60,030 nucleotides of DNA, taken from assembly GCA_017469845.1 (NCBI GenBank), contig JAFUFP010000022.1:1-60030 (forward strand), read 5' to 3'. The stretch is from Bacteroidales bacterium (GTDB lineage: Bacteria; Bacteroidota; Bacteroidia; Bacteroidales; UBA932). Below are positions 20,689 to 29,291 of the stretch, piece by piece (the stretch's first letter is position 1; each line of letters starts with the position of its first letter). The notes under the pieces are model-generated. The model was not told the origin of the DNA and ran no database searches. It saw only the letters and a program-made list of their open reading frames with translations. A program made the position numbers and the translations under genes.

Positions 20689-21318
20689 CTACCGGCCGAA
20701 TAATCTTACGAGACCTTCAATCAGAAGGACAAGACCTATCACCGAGACGATGATTCCCGATATACGGTTTATCCATTGGAGCGTCCCCATCTTGAATGAC
20801 CGCCGCAAATGACCGAAGAGCCACGAGAAGTTGAACCAGTACACTACGCTTCCCGCTGAAACCGCCAGAATGCACGGAGCGACACTGAGGTCATTCTTTT
20901 CCACCTGGACACCGAAGAAAGCGAAAAGGGCCAACATTATGGCGATCGCTCCGGGATTGGAAAGTCCCAAAAGAACCGTCCTTGCCGTATCTTTCAGCCA
21001 GAATCCCCCCTCCTTGTCCTCCTTGAGTCTTCGGAACGGGTCCTTGAACGCCATCGAAATGCCCATTCCGAGAAGGATCGCACCTCCTCCTATGAGGATG
21101 ACGGTTTCGTTGGCGAAAATGAAGTCCTCCGCGACAGTGAGGGCGAACATCGCTATCGTAGCCCATAGGGTATCGGTGAATGTCGCACCCAGTCCTGTCA
21201 GGAAGCCGGCCTTATGTCCGTCCGAAAGGGATTTCTGCATAACGAAAATGGCGACCGGACCCAAGGGTGCGGAGGCGCAAATTCCTATCAGAAAACACTT
21301 GAGGAACTCTATCAACAT
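20689..21318 (-). CDS. LysE/RhtB family amino-acid exporter
   Basis: 209-residue membrane protein with about six hydrophobic segments, starting MLIEFLKCFLIGICASAPLG. The Gly/Pro-rich first helix (PLGPVAIFVMQKSLSDGHKAG) is the LysE signature. The open frame extends upstream to 21669 but that part is not LysE-like; the start at 21318 fits the family, and a TATATTTG -7 element lies 23 nt upstream of it (21341-21348). The exported amino acid cannot be inferred. Confidence 0.88.
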   Translation of the reverse strand: MLIEFLKCFLIGICASAPLGPVAIFVMQKSLSDGHKAGFLTGLGATFTDTLWATIAMFALTVAEDFIFANETVILIGGGAILLGMGISMAFKDPFRRLKEDKEGGFWLKDTARTVLLGLSNPGAIAIMLALFAFFGVQVEKNDLSVAPCILAVSAGSVVYWFNFSWLFGHLRRSFKMGTLQWINRISGIIVSVIGLVLLIEGLVRLFGR

Positions 21319-21340
21319 CTGCAAGCTGTCACTTATCCTG

Positions 21341-21348
21341 CAAATATA
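21341..21348 (-). promoter_or_regulatory. -7 element for the LysE-type gene
   Basis: TATATTTG on the minus strand, 23 nt before the start codon chosen for the exporter. No clear -33 TTTG. Confidence 0.5.
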
Positions 21349-21389
21349 GCAATAAATATTTGATGGATGAGACAGTAGCCTCACTACCT

Positions 21390-22529
21390 TTATTCGGACA
21401 TGGTACGGAACGCGTCCATTATCACGGTCGGATACCCTTCTGAAGTGAATGCTCCCAACTTGTACTGCCCGGGACGGCATTCCGGTTCCCAGTAGAAAAC
21501 ACCCTGGCACTTGCCGCCGGAAAGGGCGGATTCCTTTATGATCCGGGAGAGTTGGGCTTTCCCCTTTTCCATTACGGAAGGGTCGGATTCGTTGACCTCG
21601 AAACCGGTCTCCACGATCATGCACGGTGTTCCGTACTTGGCGTTGATATGGTCGATATTTTCGAAACAATGGGTGATGGACTCCTCTTCATCAGTCTCCA
21701 GTCCACTGTCAAGTGCCCAATACGGATACATCGAAAGACCGACGATATCCCACTTCGCTCCGTACTTCCGCAGGGTATCGAGATTCCGGTCGTAAAGGTC
21801 CCGGTCGAATCCGTTGTCCAGATGGACTATGACTTCAGCCTCGGGGAAAACGCTTTTCACGGCATCGTAGCCCGCCGAAAAAAGTCCCGCATACTGCGAA
21901 GGATTGTTCTGAAGATGACCAAGTGATTCGAGTATGGTTATGCTTCCGTCCTCTTCCCTTATGGGGTCACCCCACCAGTCCCCTTTCACCGTCCAGAGGA
22001 ACCCGTTGGATGTCTCATTCCCGACCTGTACCCATTTCGGGGTTATTCCGTTCTCCTTCAAAAGGCCAAGCACCTCCTTGGTGTGTTCGGCAAGCAAAAC
22101 TTTCACTTCCTCATAGGAACGGCCGCTCCACGAAGCGGGAATGTTCTGTTTCTTGGGGTCCGCCCAGAAATCGCTGTAATGGAAGTCGACCATTACGGCC
22201 ATTCCGAGATCATTCGCCCTTTTGGCCTTTTCGAGAAGGTCTTCGGCATCGCAATATCCCCCCTTCTGCGAAGGGTCTACCCACACGCGGAGCCTTACGG
22301 CGTCAAGGCCGAGATCCTTCATAAGGGCAGTGCACTCCATGGGAGTTCCGTCTTCAGTATGGAAAACGGCGCCTTCATCTTCAAGTTGAGTCACCCAACT
22401 TATGTCAGCTCCCAGCCAGAGATGATTCCGGGGGGCGGACTTCGGTGCGCATGAAAGAATCAGCAGCGGAAAAACAAGGATGGACAATGAGCGAAGGACT
22501 TCACGTACGTAATATCTGAATGGTGTCAT
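21390..22529 (-). CDS. GH53 endo-beta-1,4-galactanase, lipoprotein
   Basis: Hydrolyses beta-1,4-galactan side chains of plant pectin (arabinogalactan type I). The start at 22529 gives 379 residues with a lipoprotein signal (LLILSCA). Family features: GADISWVTQLEDEG near the N-terminus, the acid/base Glu in QVGNETSNGF and the nucleophile Glu in IVETGF; FHYSDFWADP is also typical. It stands alone, without SusC/SusD or other glycan genes beside it. The longer open frame upstream (to 22781) runs into the divergent lnt gene and is rejected. Confidence 0.93.
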   Translation of the reverse strand: MTPFRYYVREVLRSLSILVFPLLILSCAPKSAPRNHLWLGADISWVTQLEDEGAVFHTEDGTPMECTALMKDLGLDAVRLRVWVDPSQKGGYCDAEDLLEKAKRANDLGMAVMVDFHYSDFWADPKKQNIPASWSGRSYEEVKVLLAEHTKEVLGLLKENGITPKWVQVGNETSNGFLWTVKGDWWGDPIREEDGSITILESLGHLQNNPSQYAGLFSAGYDAVKSVFPEAEVIVHLDNGFDRDLYDRNLDTLRKYGAKWDIVGLSMYPYWALDSGLETDEEESITHCFENIDHINAKYGTPCMIVETGFEVNESDPSVMEKGKAQLSRIIKESALSGGKCQGVFYWEPECRPGQYKLGAFTSEGYPTVIMDAFRTMSE

Positions 22530-22574
22530 AGGGGTACCTGATTGAACATTTGAGCGAATATAGGCATTTTTGAG

Positions 22575-22582
22575 TATATTTG
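22575..22582 (+). promoter_or_regulatory. -7 element for lnt
   Basis: TATATTTG 25 nt before the lnt start. A TTTG at 22549-22552 is 22 nt upstream, slightly longer than the optimal 19. The same short gap must also hold the promoter of the divergent galactanase gene. Confidence 0.55.
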
Positions 22583-22607
22583 CGAGTTCAGAAAAAGACT
22601 TCCTACG

Positions 22608-24257
22608 ATGACCAAGGAACAGAAACAGATGACTCTGCTCTCCGCGATTTCCGCGGTGATGCTCTCGATACCGTATCTCATTCCCCATACGGGAATAATT
22701 TCCCTTTTCGCTCTCGTTCCGCTCCTCGCGATGGAAAGGATCGCGACCCTGTCCGGAACAAAGAAACTCTGGAGATGGCACTACCCCACTTTCGTCCTGT
22801 GGAACGCCCTCACCACTTTCTGGGTATGCAACGCTACGATATGGGGAGGCGTTTTCGCAGTTCTGGCCAACGCTTTCCAGATGTCGGTGGTGTTCGGACT
22901 TTTCCGTCTGAGCCGGAAGGCGTTCAAGGGAGTTCTTCCGTACATTTTCCTCGCTACCGCATGGATCGCTTGGGAAAGGGCGTATTTCAGCGCCGAGATA
23001 TCATGGCCATGGTTGGTCCTGGGGAATTCATTCGCCCGTACCCTTTCCCTCGCCCAATGGTATGAATATGTCGGAACCATAGGAGGCTCGGTATGGATCT
23101 GGGCATGCAACCTGGGGCTTTTCGGCATCATGTGTGCCTTGTCAGACGGTTCCTGGACCGGGAAATGGAACATCAAGGCGAAGATCGGTGCCGCTGTTTC
23201 GTACGCCATAGTCCTTCTCACTCCCATAGTGACATCCCTTGTACTTTGGTACAGCTATGAAGAGAAGGGCACTCCACTGGAAGTTCTCATAACCCAGCCG
23301 AACTTTGACCCTTACCATAAATTCCAGGCCCTTTCCCAGGATCAGCAGAACGCCGTCCTCGAAGGCCTGATAAGGGACAACCTCAAAGACAGGAAGGACA
23401 ATCCTTCACCCGAGCCTCTTCTCGTCCTCGCGCCTGAAACCTTCACTTCGGATGTCAATCTCGATCTCGTTCAAATGGGAAGGACATTCCGCAGGATGGC
23501 GGGCATCCTGACGGAGTACCCGAACGTGAACCTCCTTTTCGGAGCGACAACCTTGAAGTACACGCATTCGGACAAGAGGCCTTCCGATACCGTCCGTGAT
23601 CTGGGTGAAGGGAATTGGCTGCAGACCTACAATTCAGCCATCATGACCGACGGCACGGCCCGGTACGAAATCTTCCACAAGAGTAAACTCGTCGTCGGAG
23701 TCGAAAAGACTCCGTATCCGAAGATTTTCCGTCCGATTGACGACATGCTCGGCGGAGTCATGGGAAGGGACATCGGGCAGGATGAGATTTCACTTCTCCA
23801 CGTGGAGAACAACGCAGAGGGCAGGAACGCCGTGAGCCTCCCCATCGGATGCGCCATCTGTTACGAATCCGTATACGGGGAATACTTCACCGGATACATC
23901 AAGAAGGGGGCGAAGGCGATGACGGTGATAACGAACGACGCCTGGTGGGGAGACACCCCCGGATACAGGCAGCATCTGAGCTACTCTTCACTGAGGGCGA
24001 TCGAGACAAGACGCGACATAGCCCGATGCGCCAACACCGGAATCTCGGCCATCATCAACCAGAAGGGGCAGATCCTGGAGTCGTCCCCCTGGTGGGAGAC
24101 AGCTGTAATCCGGAGCGAAATCAACCTCACCGACGGTGGGACGTTCTTCGTAAGGAACGGAGACATAGCGGGAAGGATATGCTCTTTCATGTTCCTGCTG
24201 CTCCTCCTCGCCATGGTCGTGAGGCTCATCGTTCCTTCATCAATGAGGAGGAACTGA
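22608..24257 (+). CDS. lnt: apolipoprotein N-acyltransferase
   Basis: Inner-membrane enzyme that adds the third acyl chain to the N-terminal Cys of lipoproteins. Several hydrophobic helices fill residues 1-210, followed by the nitrilase-like domain. The catalytic triad is visible as Glu277 (LAPETF), Lys358 (HKSKL) and Cys418 (ICYESVYGEYF). A last membrane helix is at about 520-540. tcdA starts 1 nt after the stop. Confidence 0.95.
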   Translation: MTKEQKQMTLLSAISAVMLSIPYLIPHTGIISLFALVPLLAMERIATLSGTKKLWRWHYPTFVLWNALTTFWVCNATIWGGVFAVLANAFQMSVVFGLFRLSRKAFKGVLPYIFLATAWIAWERAYFSAEISWPWLVLGNSFARTLSLAQWYEYVGTIGGSVWIWACNLGLFGIMCALSDGSWTGKWNIKAKIGAAVSYAIVLLTPIVTSLVLWYSYEEKGTPLEVLITQPNFDPYHKFQALSQDQQNAVLEGLIRDNLKDRKDNPSPEPLLVLAPETFTSDVNLDLVQMGRTFRRMAGILTEYPNVNLLFGATTLKYTHSDKRPSDTVRDLGEGNWLQTYNSAIMTDGTARYEIFHKSKLVVGVEKTPYPKIFRPIDDMLGGVMGRDIGQDEISLLHVENNAEGRNAVSLPIGCAICYESVYGEYFTGYIKKGAKAMTVITNDAWWGDTPGYRQHLSYSSLRAIETRRDIARCANTGISAIINQKGQILESSPWWETAVIRSEINLTDGGTFFVRNGDIAGRICSFMFLLLLLAMVVRLIVPSSMRRN

Positions 24258-24258
24258 T

Positions 24259-25056
24259 ATGGACTTTTCAGGTAAGGAAATATTCAGCCGCACAGAGCGG
24301 CTGGTCGGTACACCGATGATGAAAGCCCTCTCGGAAACCAGGGTCATCATCTTCGGCGTGGGAGGCGTCGGAAGCTGGTGCGCCGAGGGCCTCATCAGAA
24401 ACGGGATCGGACACCTCACGATGGTGGACTCCGACAGGGTGTCGGTTTCGAACGTGAACCGCCAGCTGATGGCGACAACCAAGACAGTGGGCAGGGTCAA
24501 GGTCGAAGCCCTCAAGGAACGTCTCCTCGAAATCAATCCCGACGCCGACATAGTCGCCATCCAGGACATCTTCTCTGCTGAGAATGCCGCTTCTTTCCAC
24601 CTCGAAGAATACGACTACATAATAGACGCAATCGATTCCCTGAAAGACAAGGCCACTCTGATAATGGAAGCCTGCCGCACCAGAGCCGGTTTCTTCTCCT
24701 CGATGGGAGCTGCTCTGAAAGTTGATCCGACCATGATAAAGGTTGCTGAATTCTGGAATGTCAGGGGCTGTCCGCTCGGAGCCGCACTAAGGAAGAAGAT
24801 CAAACGCTCGGGAGTTCTTCCCGCGAAGAAATTCCTCTGCGTATATGACGAGGAGGTTCTTGAAAACAAAGGAGCCACACCGGTTCCTTCAGCCCTATCC
24901 CCCTCTCCCTTGACGGAAGGAAGAGAAGATCTCGCCGACCATGACTGGACTGATTCCAAGGCCGTCGTGAACGGCACGCTGTCCCACATCACGGCCATAT
25001 TCGGATTCACTCTATGCGGCCTCGTGATGAAGGATATATGGAAGAAATTCCGATAA
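24259..25056 (+). CDS. tcdA: tRNA threonylcarbamoyladenosine dehydratase (ThiF/MoeB fold)
   Basis: Forms cyclic t6A at position 37 of ANN-decoding tRNAs by ATP-dependent dehydration. GVGGVGSW at 33-40 is the nucleotide-binding loop; DSDRVSVSNVNRQL follows, as in all ThiF-like E1 proteins. 265 residues matches TcdA (CsdL/YgdL) and is shorter than MoeB. It sits 1 nt after lnt and the two are one operon. Confidence 0.93.
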   Translation: MDFSGKEIFSRTERLVGTPMMKALSETRVIIFGVGGVGSWCAEGLIRNGIGHLTMVDSDRVSVSNVNRQLMATTKTVGRVKVEALKERLLEINPDADIVAIQDIFSAENAASFHLEEYDYIIDAIDSLKDKATLIMEACRTRAGFFSSMGAALKVDPTMIKVAEFWNVRGCPLGAALRKKIKRSGVLPAKKFLCVYDEEVLENKGATPVPSALSPSPLTEGREDLADHDWTDSKAVVNGTLSHITAIFGFTLCGLVMKDIWKKFR

Positions 25057-25074
25057 GAGAAAAACGGGGAAAGA

Positions 25075-25632
25075 TTATTTCACCCTGTCAGGATTCTGGG
25101 AAATGAACTTTTCCCAACTTGATGCGCCCTTCACGGAAGTGAGGGGCGAAGTCGTTTCATAGAAGTGACACATGGCTATCGCCAGGGCATCCGTCGCGTC
25201 GAGAGGCTTGTCATGGAACGATACACCGAGTGTCTTCTGGATCATCATGCTGACCTGTTCCTTGGAGGCTGCTCCGTTTCCGGTAATGGCCTCCTTCGCC
25301 CTTCTCGGAGCATATTCCGTAACTCCGATGCCGTATTCCATAGCGGCTATCATCGCGGCTCCCTGTGCACGGCCAAGCTTCAGGATGACCTGGGCGTTTT
25401 TCGCGTAGAAGGGAGATTCGAGAGCCATCTCGGTGGGATGATAGGATTTGCAGACTTCGGAGACTGTCTCATAAATCTGCTTGAGTTTGATATAGGCGTC
25501 CTTTTCCTTGCGAAGGTCGAGGATACCCATGTCCACGAAAGACGCCTTCTTTCCGCAAACGCGGATGACCCCGAAGCCAAGGATATTGGTTCCGGGGTCT
25601 ATTCCCACGATTATGCGTTCTTTTTCGGGCAT
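25075..25632 (-). CDS. ruvC: Holliday junction resolvase RuvC
   Basis: Cleaves Holliday junctions together with RuvAB. 185 residues beginning MPEKERIIVGIDPGT with Asp11, the first of the four acidic catalytic residues; ALESPF and the C-terminal DATDALAIAMCH supply the others. The C-terminus is about 10 residues longer than in E. coli. It lies 16 nt after serS on the same strand. Confidence 0.96.
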   Translation of the reverse strand: MPEKERIIVGIDPGTNILGFGVIRVCGKKASFVDMGILDLRKEKDAYIKLKQIYETVSEVCKSYHPTEMALESPFYAKNAQVILKLGRAQGAAMIAAMEYGIGVTEYAPRRAKEAITGNGAASKEQVSMMIQKTLGVSFHDKPLDATDALAIAMCHFYETTSPLTSVKGASSWEKFISQNPDRVK

Positions 25633-25648
25633 TGCGCCGAAATTGTTT

Positions 25649-26920
25649 TTAGTCGATGTAATCGAATCCGGTATAAGGTCTCAGGACCTCGGGGATAACG
25701 ATGCGGTCAGCTTTCTGGTTGTCCTCCAGAAGGGCAGCGACAACCCTCGGAAGGGCGAGGCTACTGCCGTTGAGGGTGTGGCAGAGCTGGGTCTTGCCGT
25801 TCTCGTCACGGTAACGGAGGTGAAGTCTGTTGGCCTGATAGCTCTCGAAGTTGGAAACTGAAGAAATCTCAAGCCACCTCTTCTGTGCGGCTGACCAGAG
25901 CTCGAAGTCATAGGTGATGGCGGAAGTGAAGCTCATGTCACCGCCACAGAGCCTGAGGATCCTGTACTTGAGGCCGAGGTCACGGACGAGACCTTCAACA
26001 TGGGCGATCATCTCATCGAGGGCCTTGTAGCTGTTCTCGGGTTTCTCGACGCGTACGATCTCGACTTTGTCGAACTGATGGAGACGGTTGAGTCCCCTCA
26101 CGTCCTTACCGTATGAACCGGCCTCACGACGGAAGCAGGGAGTGTAAGCGGTCATCTTCTGGGGGATCTGGTCATCGGAGAGGATCTCATCACGGAAGAT
26201 GTTGGTGACGGGAACTTCAGCGGTAGGAACCAGATAGAAGTCATCGAGACCCACGTAATACATCTGGGCCTCCTTGTCGGGGAGCTGGCCTGTTCCGAAA
26301 CCGGATGCCGCGTTGACCATCACGGGAGGTTCAACCTCCTTGTAACCGGCGGCGGTGTTGCGGTCGAGGAAGAAATTGATGAGGGCCCTCTGGAGCTTTG
26401 CACCTTTGCCCTTGTAGACGGGGAAACCTGCACCGGTGAGCTTCACACCGAGGTCGAAGTCGATGATGTCGTACTTCTTGGCGAGTTCCCAGTGAGGGAG
26501 AGCGTCCTCGGGAAGACCGGGATCTTCACCACCCATCTTGACGACGACGTTGTCCTCAGCACCTTTTCCGAGGGGAACGTCAGCGCAAGGGAGGTTCGGA
26601 AGGAGGACGAGCTTCGCCTCAAGTTCCTTATTGTTTTCTTCCGCCTGGGCCAAAAGGGCGGCTGACTTGGATTTCGCCTCAGCCACTTCTTTCTTCGCCT
26701 CTTCAGCTTCAGCCTTCTTTCCTTCTTTCATGAGCTGTCCGATCTTTGCGGACATCTTCTTCTGGTCGGAAAGTATGGCGTCGCTTTCGGTCTGGAGACG
26801 GCGGCGGTTGGTATCGAGGTCTATGATTTCGTAAACGATCTGACGGGCGTCGAAATTCTTGACGGCGAGTCTTTCGATAACTTTCTCCGGATCGTCACGG
26901 AGCATCTTGAGAGTAAGCAT
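25649..26920 (-). CDS. serS: seryl-tRNA synthetase
   Basis: Class II synthetase that charges tRNA-Ser. The chosen start (26920, MLTLKMLRDDPEKV) fits the family; the open frame begins 33 nt earlier. Coiled-coil arm at about 30-100 (Lys/Ala/Glu rich), motif 2 FRREAGSYGKD, motif 3 GSSLALPRVVAALLEDNQ. 423 residues. A strong terminator separates it from rpmA upstream, so it must have its own promoter. Confidence 0.97.
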   Translation of the reverse strand: MLTLKMLRDDPEKVIERLAVKNFDARQIVYEIIDLDTNRRRLQTESDAILSDQKKMSAKIGQLMKEGKKAEAEEAKKEVAEAKSKSAALLAQAEENNKELEAKLVLLPNLPCADVPLGKGAEDNVVVKMGGEDPGLPEDALPHWELAKKYDIIDFDLGVKLTGAGFPVYKGKGAKLQRALINFFLDRNTAAGYKEVEPPVMVNAASGFGTGQLPDKEAQMYYVGLDDFYLVPTAEVPVTNIFRDEILSDDQIPQKMTAYTPCFRREAGSYGKDVRGLNRLHQFDKVEIVRVEKPENSYKALDEMIAHVEGLVRDLGLKYRILRLCGGDMSFTSAITYDFELWSAAQKRWLEISSVSNFESYQANRLHLRYRDENGKTQLCHTLNGSSLALPRVVAALLEDNQKADRIVIPEVLRPYTGFDYID

Positions 26921-26952
26921 ATGTCTTTTGCTGTTTTCCTGGATTGTTTTCA

Positions 26953-26996
26953 AAAGAAAAAGAGGACTTCACCTCGAAGCGAAGTGTGTCCTCTTC
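26953..26996 (-). terminator. terminator between rpmA and serS
   Basis: Minus strand: AAGAGGAC...GTCCTCTT 8-bp outer stem with an inner ACTTC/GAAGT stem, followed by TTTTCTTTTG. It lies about 21 nt after the rpmA stop. Confidence 0.85.
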
Positions 26997-27016
26997 TATC
27001 TTTCCGTCTTCGAGTC

Positions 27017-27277
27017 TTAGTTCTCAAAGGGAACTACTGAAACGAAGGACTTGTCATCACGCTTCCTGGTGAACTTGACAGTACCGTCAATGAGAGCGTA
27101 GAGAGTGTGGTCTTTGCCCATACCGACGTTCTTGTCGGGATTGTGGACTGTACCCCTCTGGCGGACGATGATGTTACCGGCCTTTACAACCTCACCACCG
27201 AACTTCTTAAGACCAAGTCGTTTGCTATGCGATTCACGACCGTTCTTTGAACTTGATTGACCTTTTTTATGTGCCAT
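27017..27277 (-). CDS. rpmA: 50S ribosomal protein bL27
   Basis: Large-subunit protein whose N-terminus reaches the peptidyl-transferase centre. 86 residues starting [16 protein letters not shown], then [10 protein letters not shown] and the VNVG-like [12 protein letters not shown]; all typical. No cleavable N-terminal extension of the Firmicutes type is present. Partner of rplU, 21 nt upstream. Confidence 0.97.
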   Translation of the reverse strand: MAHKKGQSSSKNGRESHSKRLGLKKFGGEVVKAGNIIVRQRGTVHNPDKNVGMGKDHTLYALIDGTVKFTRKRDDKSFVSVVPFEN

Positions 27278-27298
27278 AATGAATTCTCCTTTTAAAAA

Positions 27299-27610
27299 TT
27301 AAGCGATAGCGTCGATTTTGATCTTGGTGAGCTTCTGGCGGTGACCGTTGAGCTTCTGGAATCCTTTACGACGGATTTTCTTGAAAACGAGAACCTTCTT
27401 GGCCTTGACATCGTCATCAAGGACAGTGGCTTTGACAACAGCTCCGTCAATGTAGGGAGCGCCGATCTTGACTGCTCCGTCTGCATCGATGAGGAGCACC
27501 TTGGAAAATTCGACAGACTCGTCCTTCTTCGCAGCAAGACGGTTGACGAAAATTTCGTTGCCAGCTTCAACTTTGAACTGCTGGCCTGCAATGTCAACAA
27601 TTGCGTACAT
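27299..27610 (-). CDS. rplU: 50S ribosomal protein bL21
   Basis: 103 residues starting MYAIVDIAGQQFKVEAGNEI and ending with the RRKGFQKLNGHRQKLTKIKI signature of bL21. First gene of the rplU-rpmA operon, with a promoter about 95 nt upstream and a leader that may be structured. Confidence 0.97.
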   Translation of the reverse strand: MYAIVDIAGQQFKVEAGNEIFVNRLAAKKDESVEFSKVLLIDADGAVKIGAPYIDGAVVKATVLDDDVKAKKVLVFKKIRRKGFQKLNGHRQKLTKIKIDAIA

Positions 27611-27704
27611 CTGTTAATATAAACTCTTAAAGTCCGAACCGTAAGCGTCAGCTCCCGTAGGCTGCTCTTTCCGTGCTCAGCGGTCATAAAAATTTTTGGG
27701 ACTG

Positions 27705-27734
27705 CAAATGTAGTGATTTTTCGGGATTTCCAAA
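27705..27734 (-). promoter_or_regulatory. rplU-rpmA promoter
   Basis: Minus strand: TTTG (27731-27734), 18 bases, TACATTTG (27705-27712). The transcript would carry a leader of about 90 nt (27611-27700) with several short complementary blocks. Confidence 0.75.
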
Positions 27735-27797
27735 AAATAATCACCGCACTTGGTCCCAAAATCTTAAACTTTTCGGCCTTGACCTGGGGAAATGGCC

Positions 27798-28508
27798 CTA
27801 TTTCTCCGAAATCAGCTTCCTGAACTGCTCCATTCCCTTGGTCGCCACATCCTTGATATGGGTTATCCTCTTGTCATGGACGGGCACATCCTGGGGATCT
27901 ATGATGTAAATGGGCGTATCCATGGAAGCGTACCTGTAAAGGCCCGCCGCCGGATAAACCTGCATGGAAGTTCCGACAATGAGGAGAATGTCCGCATCCA
28001 TCACGGCGTTGGCCGCGGTTTCTATTTTCGGGACCGCTTCTCCGAACCAGACGATATGCGGGCGGAGCTGGGATCCGTTCGGAGCCTTGTCGCCGATATG
28101 GATTTCGGTATAGCCGATGTCGAAAACTTCCTTCTCGGAAAACGTATCGTCATATACGCCGTGCTCGGGACGTACCTTGGTGAGCTCGCCGTGAAGATGG
28201 ATTATCCTTGTGCTGCCGGCCCTTTCGTGGAGGTTGTCCACGTTCTGGGTGATGACGGTCACGTCATAATCTTTCTCCAACTCGGCGATGGCGAGGTGTG
28301 CGGCGTTGGGCTTCACTTCCTTCAGCTGCATACGCCTCAAGTTGTAGAAATCGATAAGAAGCGAAGGATTCCTGTACCATCCTTCTATGGAAGCGACGAC
28401 TTGGGGATCGTAATTGTCCCAGAGTCCTCCGTTGTCCCTGAATGTGCTCACGCCGCTTTCGGCGCTTACGCCGGCGCCCGTCAGGACGACCAATTTCTTC
28501 TTAGCCAT
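27798..28508 (-). CDS. cobB: NAD-dependent protein deacylase, Sir2/CobB family, lacking zinc cysteines
   Basis: Removes acyl groups from lysines using NAD. NAD-binding GAGVSAESGVSTFRD lies near residues 12-26, TQNVDNLHERAG and the catalytic His in HLHGEL follow, and RPHIVWFGE is conserved. The FYNLRR motif has the Tyr and Arg that in class III sirtuins recognise succinyl or malonyl lysine, so desuccinylation is likely. The four zinc-binding Cys usual between HGEL and RPHIVW are absent. The gene lies just beyond the left end of the integrated element, which separates it from the ATPase gene that was probably its upstream neighbour. Confidence 0.93.
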   Translation of the reverse strand: MAKKKLVVLTGAGVSAESGVSTFRDNGGLWDNYDPQVVASIEGWYRNPSLLIDFYNLRRMQLKEVKPNAAHLAIAELEKDYDVTVITQNVDNLHERAGSTRIIHLHGELTKVRPEHGVYDDTFSEKEVFDIGYTEIHIGDKAPNGSQLRPHIVWFGEAVPKIETAANAVMDADILLIVGTSMQVYPAAGLYRYASMDTPIYIIDPQDVPVHDKRITHIKDVATKGMEQFRKLISEK

Positions 28509-28573
28509 GGTTTAGAGTGTCATTTGTGGAATTTGTGGAAGTATATACGTAGAAGAAAATATTTCATTTCAAC

Positions 28574-28595
28574 CTTACTTCATTTCATAATAGAA
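28574..28595. repeat. attL: left copy of the 22-bp direct repeat
   Basis: Identical over 22 bp to 35550-35571. On the minus strand it would encode FYYEMK-stop plus one base. It lies 65 nt upstream of the cobB start and outside any gene on this side, as expected for an attachment site duplicated by site-specific integration. Confidence 0.88.
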
Positions 28596-28691
28596 CAAAT
28601 TTTCGTTTTCCTTGCTTCAACTATTTATCTACCAGTTATTTACATAAGATATGTAAAAGATTCAAAAACGGCAATAGTTAAAAAATTGGGC

Positions 28692-28715
28692 AAAAGTGTA
28701 CTTAATTTGTACTAA
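28692..28715. repeat. left arm-type repeat of the element
   Basis: 24 bp that match 35427-35450 with a single mismatch (core GTGTACTwAATTTGTACTAA). It starts 97 bp inside attL; its partner ends 99 bp inside attR. Equal distance and near identity suggest integrase or excisionase binding sites. Confidence 0.7.
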
Positions 28716-28718
28716 GTT

Positions 28719-28754
28719 ACAAAAAACCGCCCTTGCTTGGAGGCTTCAGGCGGT
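28719..28754 (-). terminator. terminator at the left end of the element
   Basis: Minus strand: ACCGCC-N17-GGCGGT followed by TTTTTT (from 28726 to 28721). With the terminator at 28826 it would shield cobB from element transcription. Confidence 0.6.
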
Positions 28755-28825
28755 AAGGACTAATTCGTCATACGATGACGACATCGCAAACCTACGAACT
28801 TTTTTTGACTCGGTCAATAGATGCT

Positions 28826-28865
28826 AAAAAAAATGTGGCCGGGCGCCCCTACGCAACCCGACCAC
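28826..28865 (-). terminator. strong terminator; possible 3' end of a small RNA
   Basis: Minus strand: GTGGTCGGG-N13-CCCGGCCAC, a 9-bp stem with one G-T pair, followed by A and eight T. A TATCTTTG sequence (28885-28892) just upstream could start a transcript of about 55 nt ending here; its -33 element is poor. Confidence 0.65.
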
Positions 28866-29237
28866 GCAAAGCAATACTTCACAACAAAGATACACCTTTC
28901 CAGGACTCCGGGCGAAATTATGTTTCCTTTGATTCCGTCCTCCTTCAGGATTCCAGGCGATCACCCCAAAATACATCATTGCGTAAATTTTACGCATAAT
29001 GCCGGCTCCCTGACCTTGTGCCATTTTTTGGCACAATCTCCCCGACGTTAAATTAACCGGGCAAACCCAGCAGAAACGCCCCGTTTTCGTTTTTGCGTGT
29101 AATTTACGCAGAAATGGCCCTAGAATCGTTTTTCTTGCCGGACTTGACCTCCACGTCCACTCCACCCCCGAAAACCCGCCTAAACGGCCTTTTCTCGCAA
29201 ATGGCGGGCGGTTGCGCTTCGGTCGTCATACGGGACA
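28866..29237. other. non-coding region of the element with several inverted repeats
   Basis: No credible gene in about 370 nt. Contains the palindrome GCGTAAA-T-TTTACGC (28984-28998), a second TGCGT...ACGCA pair near 29093-29110, TTGTGCC-N7-GGCACAA (near 29017-29037), and CCCGCC...GGCGGG (near 29174-29208). Such clusters are typical of replication or transfer origins and of protein-binding regions, but no known origin was recognised. Confidence 0.5.
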
Positions 29238-29263
29238 ACGAAAGGAGGGCCGAATAGCCCTCC
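29238..29263 (-). terminator. terminator after the 79-residue gene
   Basis: Minus strand: GGAGGGC-N6-GCCCTCC followed by TTTCGTTG, 28 nt after the stop at 29292. Perfect 7-bp stem, modest T tract. Confidence 0.65.
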
Positions 29264-29291
29264 TGGACAAAGAAACGGGATGAATTGCGGC

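Noticed and set aside
28775..29165. Several short frames in the left end of the element
   Set aside because: They run across terminators and inverted repeats, have no coding character and do not fit neighbouring spacing.
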